From positions 11,028,061 through 11,092,060 of the forward strand of contig CM046836.1 in assembly GCA_025618425.1 (NCBI GenBank): a stretch of 64,000 nt of DNA, written 5' to 3'. The position numbers were made by a program, and so were the translations under genes. Source of the DNA: Heliocidaris tuberculata (Eukaryota > Echinodermata > Echinoidea > Camarodonta > Echinometridae). The notes beneath the pieces were generated by a model that had not been told where the DNA came from, did no database searches, and saw nothing but the letters and a program-made list of their open reading frames with translations. Below, in pieces: positions 45,367-56,345 of the stretch (position 1 is the stretch's first letter; every line of letters begins with the position of its first letter).

Positions 45367-46228
45367 TTTTGTAAAGAAGAAGAAAAACAAAAGCGTTTTT
45401 GTTTTTATTTGTTTTGCTACCACACCCCCCCTCCCTGAGAGAGGCCTGGGAAGGGCCGAGATCATTATTTCTAGGAAAAATAATACGGAGGACGCCCCCT
45501 CTTTCTGACATCCCTGGATCCGCCCCGGTGTACATGTATATGCCTGCATCCCCCCGCCTCCTCCTTCATGCACTGAGGTTACTCAGTGTTATTATACAAG
45601 TATAATAACCACCGCCTTACATTATGGACTTTGTGTCACCTTACCTTCGAAAAGGAAAAGGAAAGACATACTTGAAAGCAGAGTAAACAAGTCATAATAA
45701 AGAACATCCTATTTTAATATATATCTTTGTCTCTGATCTAATGTATGTGAAAGATTCACTGCGGCGACAGTGCTAAACTGTAGACACTCTCTATGACTTA
45801 CGACGGATATTTAAAAAAAAAGAGGTAGGGCCTTTTTTATGTCAGTTTGGAAGAATACCATAGAAGAAATGTGTTCTCACAAGGAAAGTTCTTCAAAACA
45901 CTGTCATCTTCGAAATATGAAGATAAATATATGAAGTTTGGATCAAGCCACAATGCCACATGTGTTTGTAGTTCCATTTAAAAATTTCTGCGTGATACAT
46001 GTTAGTTTCAGCAAGACTGGGTCAATTCTGATCATGTTGATGATTCCAAAGCCTATCAGTATATACACCAATTCTTATAATTAACCAGACATTTCTTTCT
46101 ATCTCAGAACTCAACTTTTACCTTTGATCATTTATCTTGACAGGTCAGCGTATTGAGACAATAAGCCTGCGTTAGTGTAATAATCAATGCCTTTGAATTT
46201 GGGATATATATATATACATATATATATA
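45367..46228. other. Intergenic, repeat ends
   Basis: GC-rich 'ccctccctgagagaggcctggg' and 'ctgacatccctggatccgcc' (45425-45525) are repeat-terminus type sequence. The rest shows no gene. Confidence 0.4.
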
Positions 46229-46415
46229 TAACACGATAAAAACTACTTTCGAAAAATAAACTCAAGGGCAATTTCAAAGGCCTATTGTATTGCCCATAGA
46301 AATCAGTCTCAGATTACGTAATACGTCATTGTAATGTTCGCACATATCTAAAGGTGATAGACAGGGCTATTGAAATTGCCTTGAGCTGATTTTTCGAAAA
46401 TAGTTTTTATCGTGT
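46229..46415. mobile_element. MITE with intact ends, TA target site
   Basis: TIR ACACGATAAAAACTACTTTCG on the left and CGAAAATAGTTTTTATCGTGT on the right, both continuing into YTCAAGGCAATTTCAA. TA flanks each end. It is the best preserved of four copies in the window. (CA)n and (TA)n follow immediately. Confidence 0.72.
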
Positions 46416-46488
<73 letters not shown>

Positions 46489-46490
46489 GC
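46416..46490. repeat. (CA)n and (TA)n microsatellite
   Basis: (CA)n 46418-46467 then (TA)n to 46488. Confidence 0.92.
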
Positions 46491-46964
46491 ATTTTCCCTT
46501 CCCTGAGAGTAAGAGAGAGACCATAAATTTCTTCGTCATTCACCCATTCGCTGTTACTGTTACACTGTGTTCTGTACCATTTGGTAATAATTTATTATGA
46601 GTCTGCAAGTGCCCCATAATACTTATTATGAGACACCAAGTGCCCCAATTTTTGCTTAGTTAGAGTGTCCTGCAGTGTTGGTCTTCAAAAATTATAAACT
46701 TCATCTCACTTTGCCTTTGAAAAAAGGGGGAAGACATACTTGATAGAAGTGTCAACAAGTCCTCATGAAGTCCATCCTATTTTTAGATGTATATGTACAT
46801 GTACCTCAATCTCTGATCAACGTGCAAGATATGCAAGTTGACATTAATCTGTTAATAAATTTTAGACATACACTTGAATTTTTGAGAGATAGAGCTAGGT
46901 TAATAATGTTAGTATTTAGTTGCTGAAACTATTTTTGAAGATTTTAGATTAAAATAATTATGCA
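46491..46964. other. No gene seen
   Basis: AT-rich intergenic sequence. Confidence 0.5.
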
Positions 46965-47180
46965 TATTCGACGCGACGGCCCAAGATGCCAATAATATTG
47001 GTCTCGTGGACCTTCAGAAAAGCTATCTTAGGGTTCGCAAGACCGACGCGACGGCCAGTGAGACAGACATGTCGGTCTCGCGGGTATTCTGAGAACTTTT
47101 CTAAGGATTCATGAGACCGATATAACGGTCTCGTGGGCCGTTGGTCTCTCAGACCGGCGTTCTCATGGGCTTTCGGAATA
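46965..47180. repeat. Array of short GGTCTCG / GAGACCG palindromes
   Basis: Repeated short inverted pairs: GACCGACGCGACGGCC, CATGTCGGTCTCG, GAGACCGATATAACGGTCTC, TTGGTCTCTCAGACCGG. They are embedded in a roughly 70-85 bp degenerate direct repeat ('cagaaaagctatcttagggt' against 'gagaacttttctaaggatt'). Confidence 0.5.
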
Positions 47181-47714
47181 CTGGGGTGTCCCGGTAAGGT
47201 TTGTTCCTGAATTTTGAGTGTTGCATTCCGGTGTGGTCTTATTTAGATCTGCGAAGTTTTTTTATGTTTTAATATTTCATGTTTGATAGCGGACAGGCTT
47301 ACATTATACACAAGACAGGACAGAACAAGAATGAAACTAAGTATTTTTCTTAGATGTCTTGTTTTCTTAGATATTTTTATTTTCTTTAAAGGTAAGATAA
47401 ACCATATCCTTTTCTGCCTTTCACCATTGTTCACTTATTCGCTGCTACGCTTGTTCTGTACCGTTTTTGCACTAATTTATATGAGACACCATTTGCCATC
47501 TTTTCGTGAATGTATGTATGGAACTATGTGTGTATTGCATTTCTTTATTCACCAGTTCACGGTATAAAAAAAAAATTGACATTCAGTATAAAAAAAATCA
47601 AAGATTAAAAAAAAAAGAAGACTGCTGTACACTGACCAACTCCGATATTATCGACTTTATTTCACCTTACCGTCGAAAAAAGATTTTAAAAAGAACAGAA
47701 TGGAATTGTCCTGC
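47181..47714. other. No gene seen
   Basis: AT-rich intergenic DNA with A-runs at about 47567-47620. Confidence 0.5.
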
Positions 47715-47942
47715 TCACAAATATATTCAGATTTTATGCATACTTTTAAAACAAAGGTTGTTCTTGACAACCTGAAAGCTTGTCAGAGGCTTGTCAGACA
47801 TAGCAACAAGTAATGTATGCAAACTGGATTCCAAGTATTGTAGTTCATTCATTAATAAAAGGCTAATTGAATACCTCGTTACTAGGTCCCCAGGAAAGAA
47901 ACATCCATAAATTTGAATAACTTTGTGAACAGGTCTATTGAG
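47715..47942. repeat. MITE-like copy of the 21.2 kb family
   Basis: Shares 'acaacctgaaagctt', 'catagcaacaagtaatgtat', 'ctggattccaag' and 'ataaatttgaata' with 21228-21467. Confidence 0.6.
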
Positions 47943-48064
47943 CAAACAAGTCCTATAACGACGTCTCTAACATCTTAAGATACATCTCTGTCTCCGATCA
48001 ATGTGCAAAGTTAATCATTGTTACAATGCTAGTACAGTTCGTCTGGGCGAGAAATAGATAAGTG

Positions 48065-48200
48065 AATGAGAGAGAGAGAGAGAGATACAGAGAGAGAAGG
48101 GGAGAAGCTTAGAGAGAGAGAGGGGGGGGGGGAGAAGCTTGGAGAGAGAGAGAGGGAGAGAGAGAGAACAGAACAGAGGAGAGTGAGAAGGAGATAGTGG
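48065..48200. repeat. GA-rich microsatellite
   Basis: (GA)n interspersed with GGGGAGAAGCTT units repeated at about 48099 and 48130. Confidence 0.85.
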
Positions 48201-49337
48201 GGATGGGAGGAGGCCGAGAGGCATATCACTATGTAGCTGAAGCTGTATAATTGTGACAGACAGTTATCATATTCTGAAAGATTTCGAAATGAAATTTGGA
48301 AAGAAAGTTGACCGCCAATAGAACCACGTAGAAAACGCTCAAGTTGATAGGGGTTTTGAAGGCGAAGACATAGACAATTCATTGAAATGTTCGATATCCC
48401 TTGCCATCCCAATCCATTCTGAATCCCCTCATCATAATTATGAATTACAGGAAAACAGCAAAATCGAACCGTAAAATCACGGGTACATAAAAGGAAACCA
48501 GGAAAACAACTTCAGATACTTTGCAGATATCTTTTATTTGTTATTTTCTTTCAAATTATCAGTAACATGAAGAAAAAAAATTCCACTTGCTTGAACCATA
48601 AACACACATCACCAACTACTCTCATATTCAATATGTTAACCAAATTACTATTTGAACATCTGTGAAATGTACAATACAGAAGTTGTAGAGAATTTATGCC
48701 ACAACTATTTTTATGTATCGAACAAGAGGAACTAGCTTTATCTTGCGCTCACTGGACAAGCGATGTTGAATGTTTTGAATAAGGAACTAAATGGGCATTG
48801 CTATACAGCATGTGGATCTAGAAATAAGGGAGGGGGTGGGCAGCGCTGGTTTTACATGTGAGGAAGCGCAGCTAACTGGTGACAAATGGTACGGCATCTA
48901 AAGGGGAAAGGTGATGGAACCCACTGCCCCATTCGTCGATACGCCACTGATGATGCTAAAGTACAATTACAGTGTATATAATTATGGGTTGGGTTTAATG
49001 AACTACTAATACACGTCGAACTAGACTATATAAATTCAGCGGTAGACTTTCATGATCTGTTAATATGGGAATTTAGAAAAGCACTCTGTATTCCGATATT
49101 CATGACATTATTGAAATAAAAAGTATGCACGTTAATCAGTTAGTGAAAGGCTGATACGATTCTTCTCTTCAGTCTGGTTAAAAAAGATCTAAAGGGGGAT
49201 CCGGACCCCCTCTTACCCCCCCCCCTCCCCCTGCCTATCATGCCTACGGTTATTCATTTCAATTATTGCAACCATAGCTTGTATTCAATACATTAAATTA
49301 TCTATAAAAATATAGGTTGGTTATATCATGATGCCAT
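48201..49337. other. Intergenic 3' flank of ECI1 copy B
   Basis: No gene is recognised. The minus frame near 48240-48412 is open but has no identifiable domain. C-runs at 49216-49230. Confidence 0.4.
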
Positions 49338-49495
49338 TCATTTCTTTTTCCCCTTGAAGAATTCTTCCAAATTTCTCTGTACACGTTCGGAGTTCAATTG
49401 CCCTGCTACTTTTAGTGCGTCTTCAACCTGTCTCTCTCGCAATTGTTTCATCAACGGTGCTCTCATTTGCATCTTGCATTCGTGCCGAGTCGATC
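49338..49495 (-). CDS. ECI1 copy B exon 8, terminal
   Basis: Encodes STRHECKMQMRAPLMKQL to EEFFKGKKK and TGA (49338-49340). 158 nt, strong acceptor TTTTCTCTTCTCAG. Confidence 0.85.
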
Positions 49496-49610
49496 CTGAG
49501 AAGAGAAAAAGAACAAGAGTAACAAGTATGTCGGCTAGTAAGCCACCCTCTTACCGTATATCATGTATCTTTTTAAGTCAGGGAGTGGAAGAGCTAACCA
49601 CAAAACGACC

Positions 49611-49780
49611 ACAAAGTCTTTCGGAAAATTAACCTAAGGCAATTCTAATAGCCTTGTCCATCATAATGCGAACATTACAATGACGTATTACGTAATCTGA
49701 ATATGATTTCTGTGGGATGAATGTGCAATATGTTATTGAAACTGCCGACTGCCCTTCAGTTAATTTCTCAAAAGTCTCTG
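49611..49780. repeat. MITE-like element, decayed copy of the 46.2 kb family
   Basis: AAAGTCTTTCGGAAAATTAACC on the left mirrors GTTAATTTCTCAAAAGTCTC on the right, with 'cattacaatgacgtattacg' inside as in the other copies. It lies in the ECI1-B intron. Confidence 0.6.
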
Positions 49781-49831
49781 ATATTTTATCTTTGAAACGT
49801 GGATGGTTCACGCGCATCCGGCAAGAGTATC

Positions 49832-50014
49832 AACCCCGTCCGACGGGGTTATCACAAAATAACCGCACAACGTGGTTAAAATTTGACCACGTTATGGGTC
49901 GAAAAATATAACCACGCCACGTGGTCATTTTGTGACCACGCCCGGGGTTTGTGCATAGTTGATCCCGCATGCGGGGTCATTTGTAACCCTGTTTGGGGTT
50001 ATTTTTGACCACGC
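49832..50014. repeat. Array of seven short palindromes
   Basis: Successive imperfect palindromes with an RACC...GGTY outline: AACCCCGTCCGACGGGGTT (49832), AACCGCACAACGTGGTT (49861), GACCACGTTATGGGTC (49885), TAACCACGCCACGTGGTCA (about 49909), TGACCACGCCCGGGGTTT (49933), GATCCCGCATGCGGGGTCA (49961), TAACCCTGTTTGGGGTTA (49984), plus a half-site GACCACGC (50007). A/T-rich spacers of about 6-12 bp separate them. The spacing is about 25 bp. Confidence 0.7.
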
Positions 50015-50098
50015 ATTTTTAAGAGTGTAAGCGCACATTGCCCATGGGCGCGCTCAAAAAACATAAGAATGGATCGGATTCCGTGCGCACGTACGCTT

Positions 50099-50151
50099 AA
50101 AAAACACAGGAGGGGGTTTAAACCATGGTTTAACCCCCTCCTGTGTTTTTT
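50099..50151. repeat. Near-perfect hairpin, about 25-bp stem
   Basis: Left arm begins AAAAAACACAGGAGGGGG, right arm ends CCCCCTCCTGTGTTTTTT. The arms differ only by one extra T and have an AT centre. Confidence 0.85.
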
Positions 50152-50354
50152 GAGCGTCCTTTAAAACTCCTTTGTGAATTCGGGCCATATGGTATATATA
50201 CGCATTCATTGGATTGTGTAGATTCAATGATTTTCCAAGCTAGTGTTCTGTCTATACGCCGATAATCGAACAAATACGTAAAGCCCAATGTACACGAGGC
50301 ATTATTTCAATTGACCCAGTCAATGACATCCAGGCATATAAACTAAAAGAACAG

Positions 50355-50476
50355 GGCACTTGTCATCAATGACAAGTTGCGATAAACTGTTATAAGCTAC
50401 TGAAATCCTTGCATCTGATTGGCTGAGAGCAAATTTGTCGGTAAAAATCACCGACAAGACACTTGATGAAACGCCC
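50355..50476. repeat. Fold-back MITE-like element, family 1, copy 4
   Basis: CACTTGTCATCAATGACAAG and the right end 'gacacttgatgaaacgcccc' surround 'gcatctgattggctgagagc'. Confidence 0.6.
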
Positions 50477-50761
50477 CCACCCCCCCCCCCCCAGGTCCAG
50501 GCGCAACTCTAGCCACAGATGTAACCCCTATGAAGCAGGGTGCGATGGCCAAGCACAAGGTGTCGGATTTATCTGAAAGTAGACTTTCGACGGAAAACTG
50601 GCGTAACAATCTACACAAACAAATGAATGCATACAGAACGTTTGTGTAACAACTCCGGGGGCAGCGGTCATTATCAGTAGGGGCCTATTGTTAACTGCTT
50701 ACTGCGGCGTGAATTCTATTGAACAATCAGTTGGCGTAATTAATGGCAGTGGAATAACATC

Positions 50762-52415
50762 GGGCTTTACCTTTGATTTGAATAAAAGCAGAAAATGAGA
50801 GAAACAAATTAGTGAAAGTTTTGAGCAAAATCCGACGAGGAATAAGAAAGTCATGAATGTTTGAAGTTGTAATCAATCAAATACAAACTGGAAACTCGGT
50901 GACGTATCTTGCGAGCTCCTCTCCCATTTTGTCTGTGCAAAAAACTTAATCACTTTTCATTTTCTTAGTTGTTGATGAAGGAATACATTTGTTTCATACA
51001 GGCTTTGTGTAAAAAACATATATGCAATGATTATATCTAGGTTGCATGCATGGTTAACAGTTCAGTCAAACCGCAGGTCGTATGCAAATGAGCAAAAAGG
51101 GCTGATTTTATTTCCAGTGCCTGAAATGGCACACTCTCCTTGCAACTAGTGGGCTGCTTTGCATAGTCATATTCATAGTTATGTAACTCAAGAAATATTA
51201 ATGCTAGTTTACGCTCATCAAATTTTCTGGAAAATTAAAAGGATACCAACACAGACATACATTGTTTAAGTTACAGTTCAAAGAATAAGTAGCTGAAAAA
51301 AGTGATGAAATAGTAAACAAAACACTTTTCTTTATATGATTCCAAGTCGTTAAATGACATAAGAGACATAAAAGATATGAAAACTACATGAGCCACCATT
51401 AAAATGCATATTTATGGAAGCGTTGAAGTTTCATCTTTTACATTGTCATATTCAAACACATCCATACATTTATGACAGGGTCAGGATCCAGCAATATTCA
51501 ACCCAAGTACATAATATATCCTTGAAATTGTCAAGACCATAGAATCCTAGCACTGTGATTGGCTGGCAAGGCCACCCTGCAAGATAAGGCGCGATATTTG
51601 AAACCACATGCCACCAGTTAGGTAAACTCTTGACCTCTTGCGCAAACATGGTCCTGGCTGTGACAAACATGTTGATTTATTTTGGGGAAAGGACTTGTGA
51701 AGTAACCAATCAGAGTACTGGAATAAAAATTTTGAAGAACACAATGTGTACTTTGGTTACATTTTGCTGGATCTTGACGTTGTCATTAAGTGTACATTTA
51801 TAGTATTTCAATATTTGTAAAGTATAGATATAGATAGATAGTCCTTCACACTCATTTCAAATTCAACCTGGCTCATAATAAAACTATGTGAGTTTTTTTA
51901 AGGTTTTCTTTTCGTTTCATTTCCATTTTTTTGGTCATAAAATAACATTATTTTTTCACCAATTTTGTCACATTTTTCATTGACAAATAGAATATATATC
52001 ATGAATCTCTAATTCCTCCTCTTTATTTGATGTGTAAATCATGACAATCGGTAAATGTTAACTAGTTCATTCAGTCATTTGATGTTCCTGGGGGTTCCTG
52101 CTCATTATGTATTCAGAGACTGATCCAGTCAAACAAAACTTGAAATAAAAGAGAGCGCTTTTTGGGAATCTGCGGTTTGACTGATTTTCTTTAGAAGAAG
52201 TGGGGATTTATGATTTTTTTAGTACAGAGCAAATGGGGGAGGAACTAGCAAGATACATCACGGAGTTGCCAATTTGTGTTTGATTGATTACAACTTTAAA
52301 AGTTCATAACTTTCTTAATTCTTATCGGATTTCCCTTACACTTTCATTGATCTGTTTCTATATTTTTCTCCTTCTTTTATAACCAACTTTCTATCAAGGT
52401 GGACTTTTCCTTTAA
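50762..52415. mobile_element. TIR element of about 1.65 kb, same family as 32.8 kb
   Basis: Left arm 'gaaaatgagagaaacaaatt' and 'gttgtaatcaatcaaata' are mirrored on the right by 'aaacacaaattggcaactcc' type sequence (52230-52300) and the terminus 'atcaaggtggacttttcctt'. Arms of about 200 bp or more. A further palindromic MITE (51486-51775; ends TCCAGCAATATTCAACCC and complement) is nested inside. It lies between exons 4 and 8 of ECI1-B, the interval where exons 5-7 would be expected. Confidence 0.6.
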
Positions 52416-52579
52416 GTACGCCATCGAATGAACAGTTCAAAAAGTTGCGTCTTTACCTAGAGACCGCGCCTGGACCTTACTTGAGTGTATAATCATGATA
52501 ATTTTTGCCTTCGCATCTGAAATGATGCCTCATGTGCAGCCGGCATAACTAGAGTGCCTGGCATCATTTAGTTGTGTGC

Positions 52580-52612
52580 CCTAAGCATGCAGAGCGAGAG
52601 AGAGAGAGTTGA
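52580..52612. repeat. GA-rich simple sequence next to exon 4
   Basis: (GA)n immediately beyond the exon 4 donor of copy B. Confidence 0.6.
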
Positions 52613-52620
52613 ATAATTAC

Positions 52621-52767
52621 ATTGATGGCGGCTATGGTAGCGAGTCTGCTGCCATACTGCACCAGGAAGCAGTCTTGCAAGGCCCTCCAAAAGTCCTGCA
52701 GGTCGTCCAAGGATCTTTGGTACACTTCCTCCAGGTCTAGACCAGCTGAGAATACTGTGGGGCACGC
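52621..52767 (-). CDS. ECI1 copy B exon 4
   Basis: 49 codons, ACPTVFSAGLDLEEVYQ to SRLATIAAIN. The donor is ATCAAT|GTAATT, an ordinary GT donor where copy A has GC. Confidence 0.85.
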
Positions 52768-52854
52768 CTAGTTGTGTAACGACTGAGAGAGGGAGTACAT
52801 TGTAAGGGTTATGATGACAAAGGGACAGAGAAGAGGAAGGAGAGACAGTACAGT

Positions 52855-52945
52855 ACGATACAGAGAGAGAGAGAGAGTGGGTGTGTGTGTCTGTGTGTGT
52901 GAAAGAGAGAGATAGAGAGATGGAAGGAGAGGAGGAGAGAATAAA
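52855..52945. repeat. (GA)n and (GT)n microsatellite
   Basis: GA-rich, then GTGTGTGTCTGTGTGTG, then GA-rich sequence in the ECI1-B intron. Confidence 0.85.
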
Positions 52946-53626
52946 AAGAAAAATGAACAAGTATTCAAAGATATACATGTATATGGACTACAATCATGAC
53001 AATGTAGAGTATAATATTGATAACTAATAATTCATTGAAGCTGATCACGTGACTGACTTAAAACTACCCCTTTTAAAACTTGTAACATCATAGTAGTTTG
53101 CAATTCAGTTTAATTTTGTTTTATTCCACTAAAAACAAACAAGTAATTATCAAGCGTTTATGTAAATACCAACTCACTGTGAACAAACATCTATTTTCAA
53201 GAAACGAAATAGCCCTGGGCTAAATTCATTAGTATCTTCGTCCAATTTTGTGTGGCAACCCGTCCTAACTATGTCTTTTTCAAAAATCGGAGACTTAATA
53301 GGAATTGTTTATCTGTGCTAAACGATTAAAAAAAAAAAAAAAACAAAACACCAAAAAAAAAAAAAAAAAAAAAAACACTGTAAAGTTGTCGATGGAGTTG
53401 GTTAAATTCAGGAAGTTGTGACAATCGCGTTTTGCGTGTAAAAATGAAGCAGGCTGTACATTTAGTCGTCACGATAAAATCAGTGTCACTTATTTTTCCC
53501 GACCTATTTATAAATAAATCTATAATGCTGCTGTTGGCCTATGCTACTTTTCATAATTTAGAATGGATCTGCAAAACAAAATCATTAAAACCAAAGCTAA
53601 CACCAAAAAGAAACTTGTTAACTTAC

Positions 53627-53754
53627 TGAAGTAATGATGAGTCCTTGCATATCTCTGTCGCTCTCTAAATCAAAGATGGCGTCCTTCATTGCGAGAACGA
53701 ATGCCTTGCTTTGCCTGTTAACTGGTGTCCTGCACATCTGTAAGACCGCATAAC
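53627..53754 (-). CDS. ECI1 copy B exon 3
   Basis: Encodes YAVLQMCRTPVNRQSKAF to MQGLIITS, 128 nt as in copy A. Donor TCA|GTAAGT. Confidence 0.85.
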
Positions 53755-53831
53755 CTTGGAAAAATGGAACAGAAAAAATGTATTTCATTAATTTGTCAAG
53801 AACTATACAAGTACATAACGGGCTTGATTAT

Positions 53832-54873
53832 GTAGCGGCACGCATTTTTGACAAAATGCTATAGGCTACCACGTGATAATTATTTAATGATTTGGACCTT
53901 TTTAGGATGTTGGGGGCGCTGGGTCAGTTAAATCAAATGTCAAGGTCCTAGATAGAAAAGGGTTTAGGAATCGGGTAAAACAAGATCAGAAAGTTTATTC
54001 ACGCAGAAATAGAGTGAAAGTTTATTGACATAGAAATTTGGGGATTGTTTTATGTATTTGTTATTATAGAGCATAGGCAGTGTTTCAACTTATTTGGAGA
54101 TGGTCCCTGAACATATTGTTAGGATGAATGAGTTTCATACAGGTGTCCCGTCTGGTATGCAGACAGTTCCGATATTAGTATTTATGATATTCATGTTAAC
54201 AAAAGATGTTTTGTAATCTATTCGTATATGTGGGGACTTCAAGATTCTTGAATTTGGCGTCCCCGGACATATTTCTGGGGTTTTAAGCCACGCCTTTCTT
54301 GTGAGGGTAGAAAGCACGTACTTCTTTTGTATTTGAAAGTGATTGACTTTCTCATAAGGGTTGAGGTAGTGATTCTGTTTCAGAAGAAAGTTTTAAATGG
54401 TCAGAGATGAGATACGTAATGATTATGGTTTACAAGATAGTGGTTACTTGGTTAATAAGACGTATAAAAATCGAGGAGGCACTTGGATGCGGGGCCTTCT
54501 GTTAATTTTCCTTGTTAAGTTAGGTCGGGACGCCCAGCCCATTTAAGCCTTACTATATTTTCGTCATCGTAATGATTTTTTTCGTCTTAATAAATATGTT
54601 CCACTGACACTTCATTTATTTCACTTTCGTTTCGGACTTCATTTATTTCTGAGACTTTTAATTCAACGAGAGATTTTCACCAGAGCGAAATAGTTCCCGA
54701 GAACTGAGAACTGAGATTGATATCAATTTATTGAAAGGAAAGAGAATCGAGATGACCGTTAGATTCTGAGAGGACAGCGAATGAGAGAAGAAAGAGTTGC
54801 TGTTTAAACATTTCCAGAGTCGGTCCGGTGCGGGATGGTGGTGGTCACCGGCTATCCCTGGGCGTGCCGCTTC
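53832..54873 (+). mobile_element. Candidate solo LTR, about 1.04 kb
   Basis: Begins TGTAGCGGCACGC and ends GCGTGCCGCTTCA, so the ends are TG...CA with a 9-10 bp inverted repeat. Inside are a TATA box (GTATAAAAATCG at about 54465) and a downstream AATAAA (CTTAATAAATATG at about 54589), the order expected for U3-R-U5. Flanking five-mers (GATTA and GTTAC) are similar but not identical. No gag or pol follows on either side. It sits in intron 2 of ECI1-B. Confidence 0.55.
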
Positions 54874-55075
54874 AGTTACAAGCTGAATGAACTTTTTTAA
54901 AATATAAATTACTTTTTGAATTTAGATACTGTCACAGAAAGCTGGCAGCTGGTAAATATATCAGTATGTCAGTATGTCAGTATTTTCGTTTCAAGATTTG
55001 TGCATCAGAGCCATATTTTCAATGATATGTTTACAAGTAATAAAATAGAGTCTATGAAGCCGTTTTAGGACTCAC

Positions 55076-55195
55076 CATCTTCTTTGTCAACCTTGATATA
55101 GCTTGCATGTCGCTGTAATACTCTACTGAGTGTAGTCATGGTTGTCGGAATTGCTTGTCCATGTCGTCTACAGATTGGACTCACCAAACCAGAAC
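55076..55195 (-). CDS. ECI1 copy B exon 2
   Basis: Encodes SGLVSPICRRHGQAIPTT to YIKVDKED, three codons longer than in copy A. Acceptor ATAG, donor ATG|GTGAGT. Confidence 0.8.
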
Positions 55196-55259
55196 CTATA
55201 AATGTATGTATCAATAGTAAAAACTATTTATTTATTGTTGATTCAATTGTTGTAGTTTT

Positions 55260-55700
55260 ATACAGGGGCGGCATTTCGGAAAGGGAGAAAGGGAGGGGTG
55301 GGGGAGGGTAAAGGGGCGATTACACATATGATTTGCTAAGCACCCCAAACAAACAAACAAATGAACAAACTTTTTATTTCATTCTTCTCTGCTTTTCAGA
55401 GATTTTGTAGATAAATAACGGTTCCTTTATAATTTTATACTGAATGGGGGATGTCAGAGATTCTGGAGACATTGTGGATACATATATATCGCTTAAGCAA
55501 AATATGAGAACTTTTTTGAAAACTTTGAAGGAAAAAAGAAAACAATCTTTTTTCTTTTCTTTCTTTCGGAACAACTGATCCGACCACGAAATACTGCGCA
55601 TTCTTGGTATTCTATAAACTATAACGAGCCGGTCGTCTTTATAAAGAAATATTGAGTAGATTTCAATATTCCACCTCCTGATTAGACACAATATAATAGG
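55260..55700. other. Repeat end and intron sequence
   Basis: 'acaggggcggcatttcggaa' followed by G-rich sequence is a repeat terminus like that at 42413. The open minus frame to 55691 has no recognisable domain. Confidence 0.35.
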
Positions 55701-56214
55701 GGGTTTTCACAGTCTCCAAACCTTTAACAGTTCGGTCTATCAAAGGCCTTCAAACTTGTTGTTGGCAAACCATTAGTGGCATTTTGTCTTATTTTCGGGG
55801 AGCAATATTTCTAAGTTCTGTGATAATTCCTTGATATTACCAAATACATGAAATAAGCGATGAAAAAATAGATCCCCAGACTTAAAACCCCTGACCCGTC
55901 ACCAATACGAACTTCTATTCATAATTCATAATTACTAGGCCTCTTCTCCTATGTACGAAACCTCGGCTGTAAATTATACCATGTACACAGGATATGTAGT
56001 TGCACACATAATGGCCTATACACACATTTACAAAGATGATCTCTGTTGGTTTGAACGAAGTACTTGAACAAAGGTTGCAACCAAGATCAAACTGTATTTA
56101 ATGTTACAAACACAACTTAATCCTTGTAGAATATATTGCATGCTGAATTGCTGATACTACTCGACGAAGGATGGTTTCATGTTGAAAATAAAAAATAAAA
56201 TGGGCAGAATCGAA

Positions 56215-56345
56215 TCCTTGACTCGAGTCCGGACTCGGACTCGAGACCGGTCTCGAGTCCCTGTTTCTCGGGACTCGGACTCGACCAATGGTGACTCATG
56301 ACTCGCGCGAAAATCGGGCCGAGACCGGCAACGAGACCGGCAATT
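56215..56345. repeat. GGACTC hexamer-rich segment, left
   Basis: GACTCGAGTCCGGACTCGG, then palindromic GAGACCGGTCTC and further GACTCG units. Related to the array at 57630-57760. Confidence 0.7.

Noticed and set aside
48029..48412. 127-codon minus-strand frame
   Set aside because: Half of it is GA microsatellite translated; the rest has no recognisable domain or splice context.
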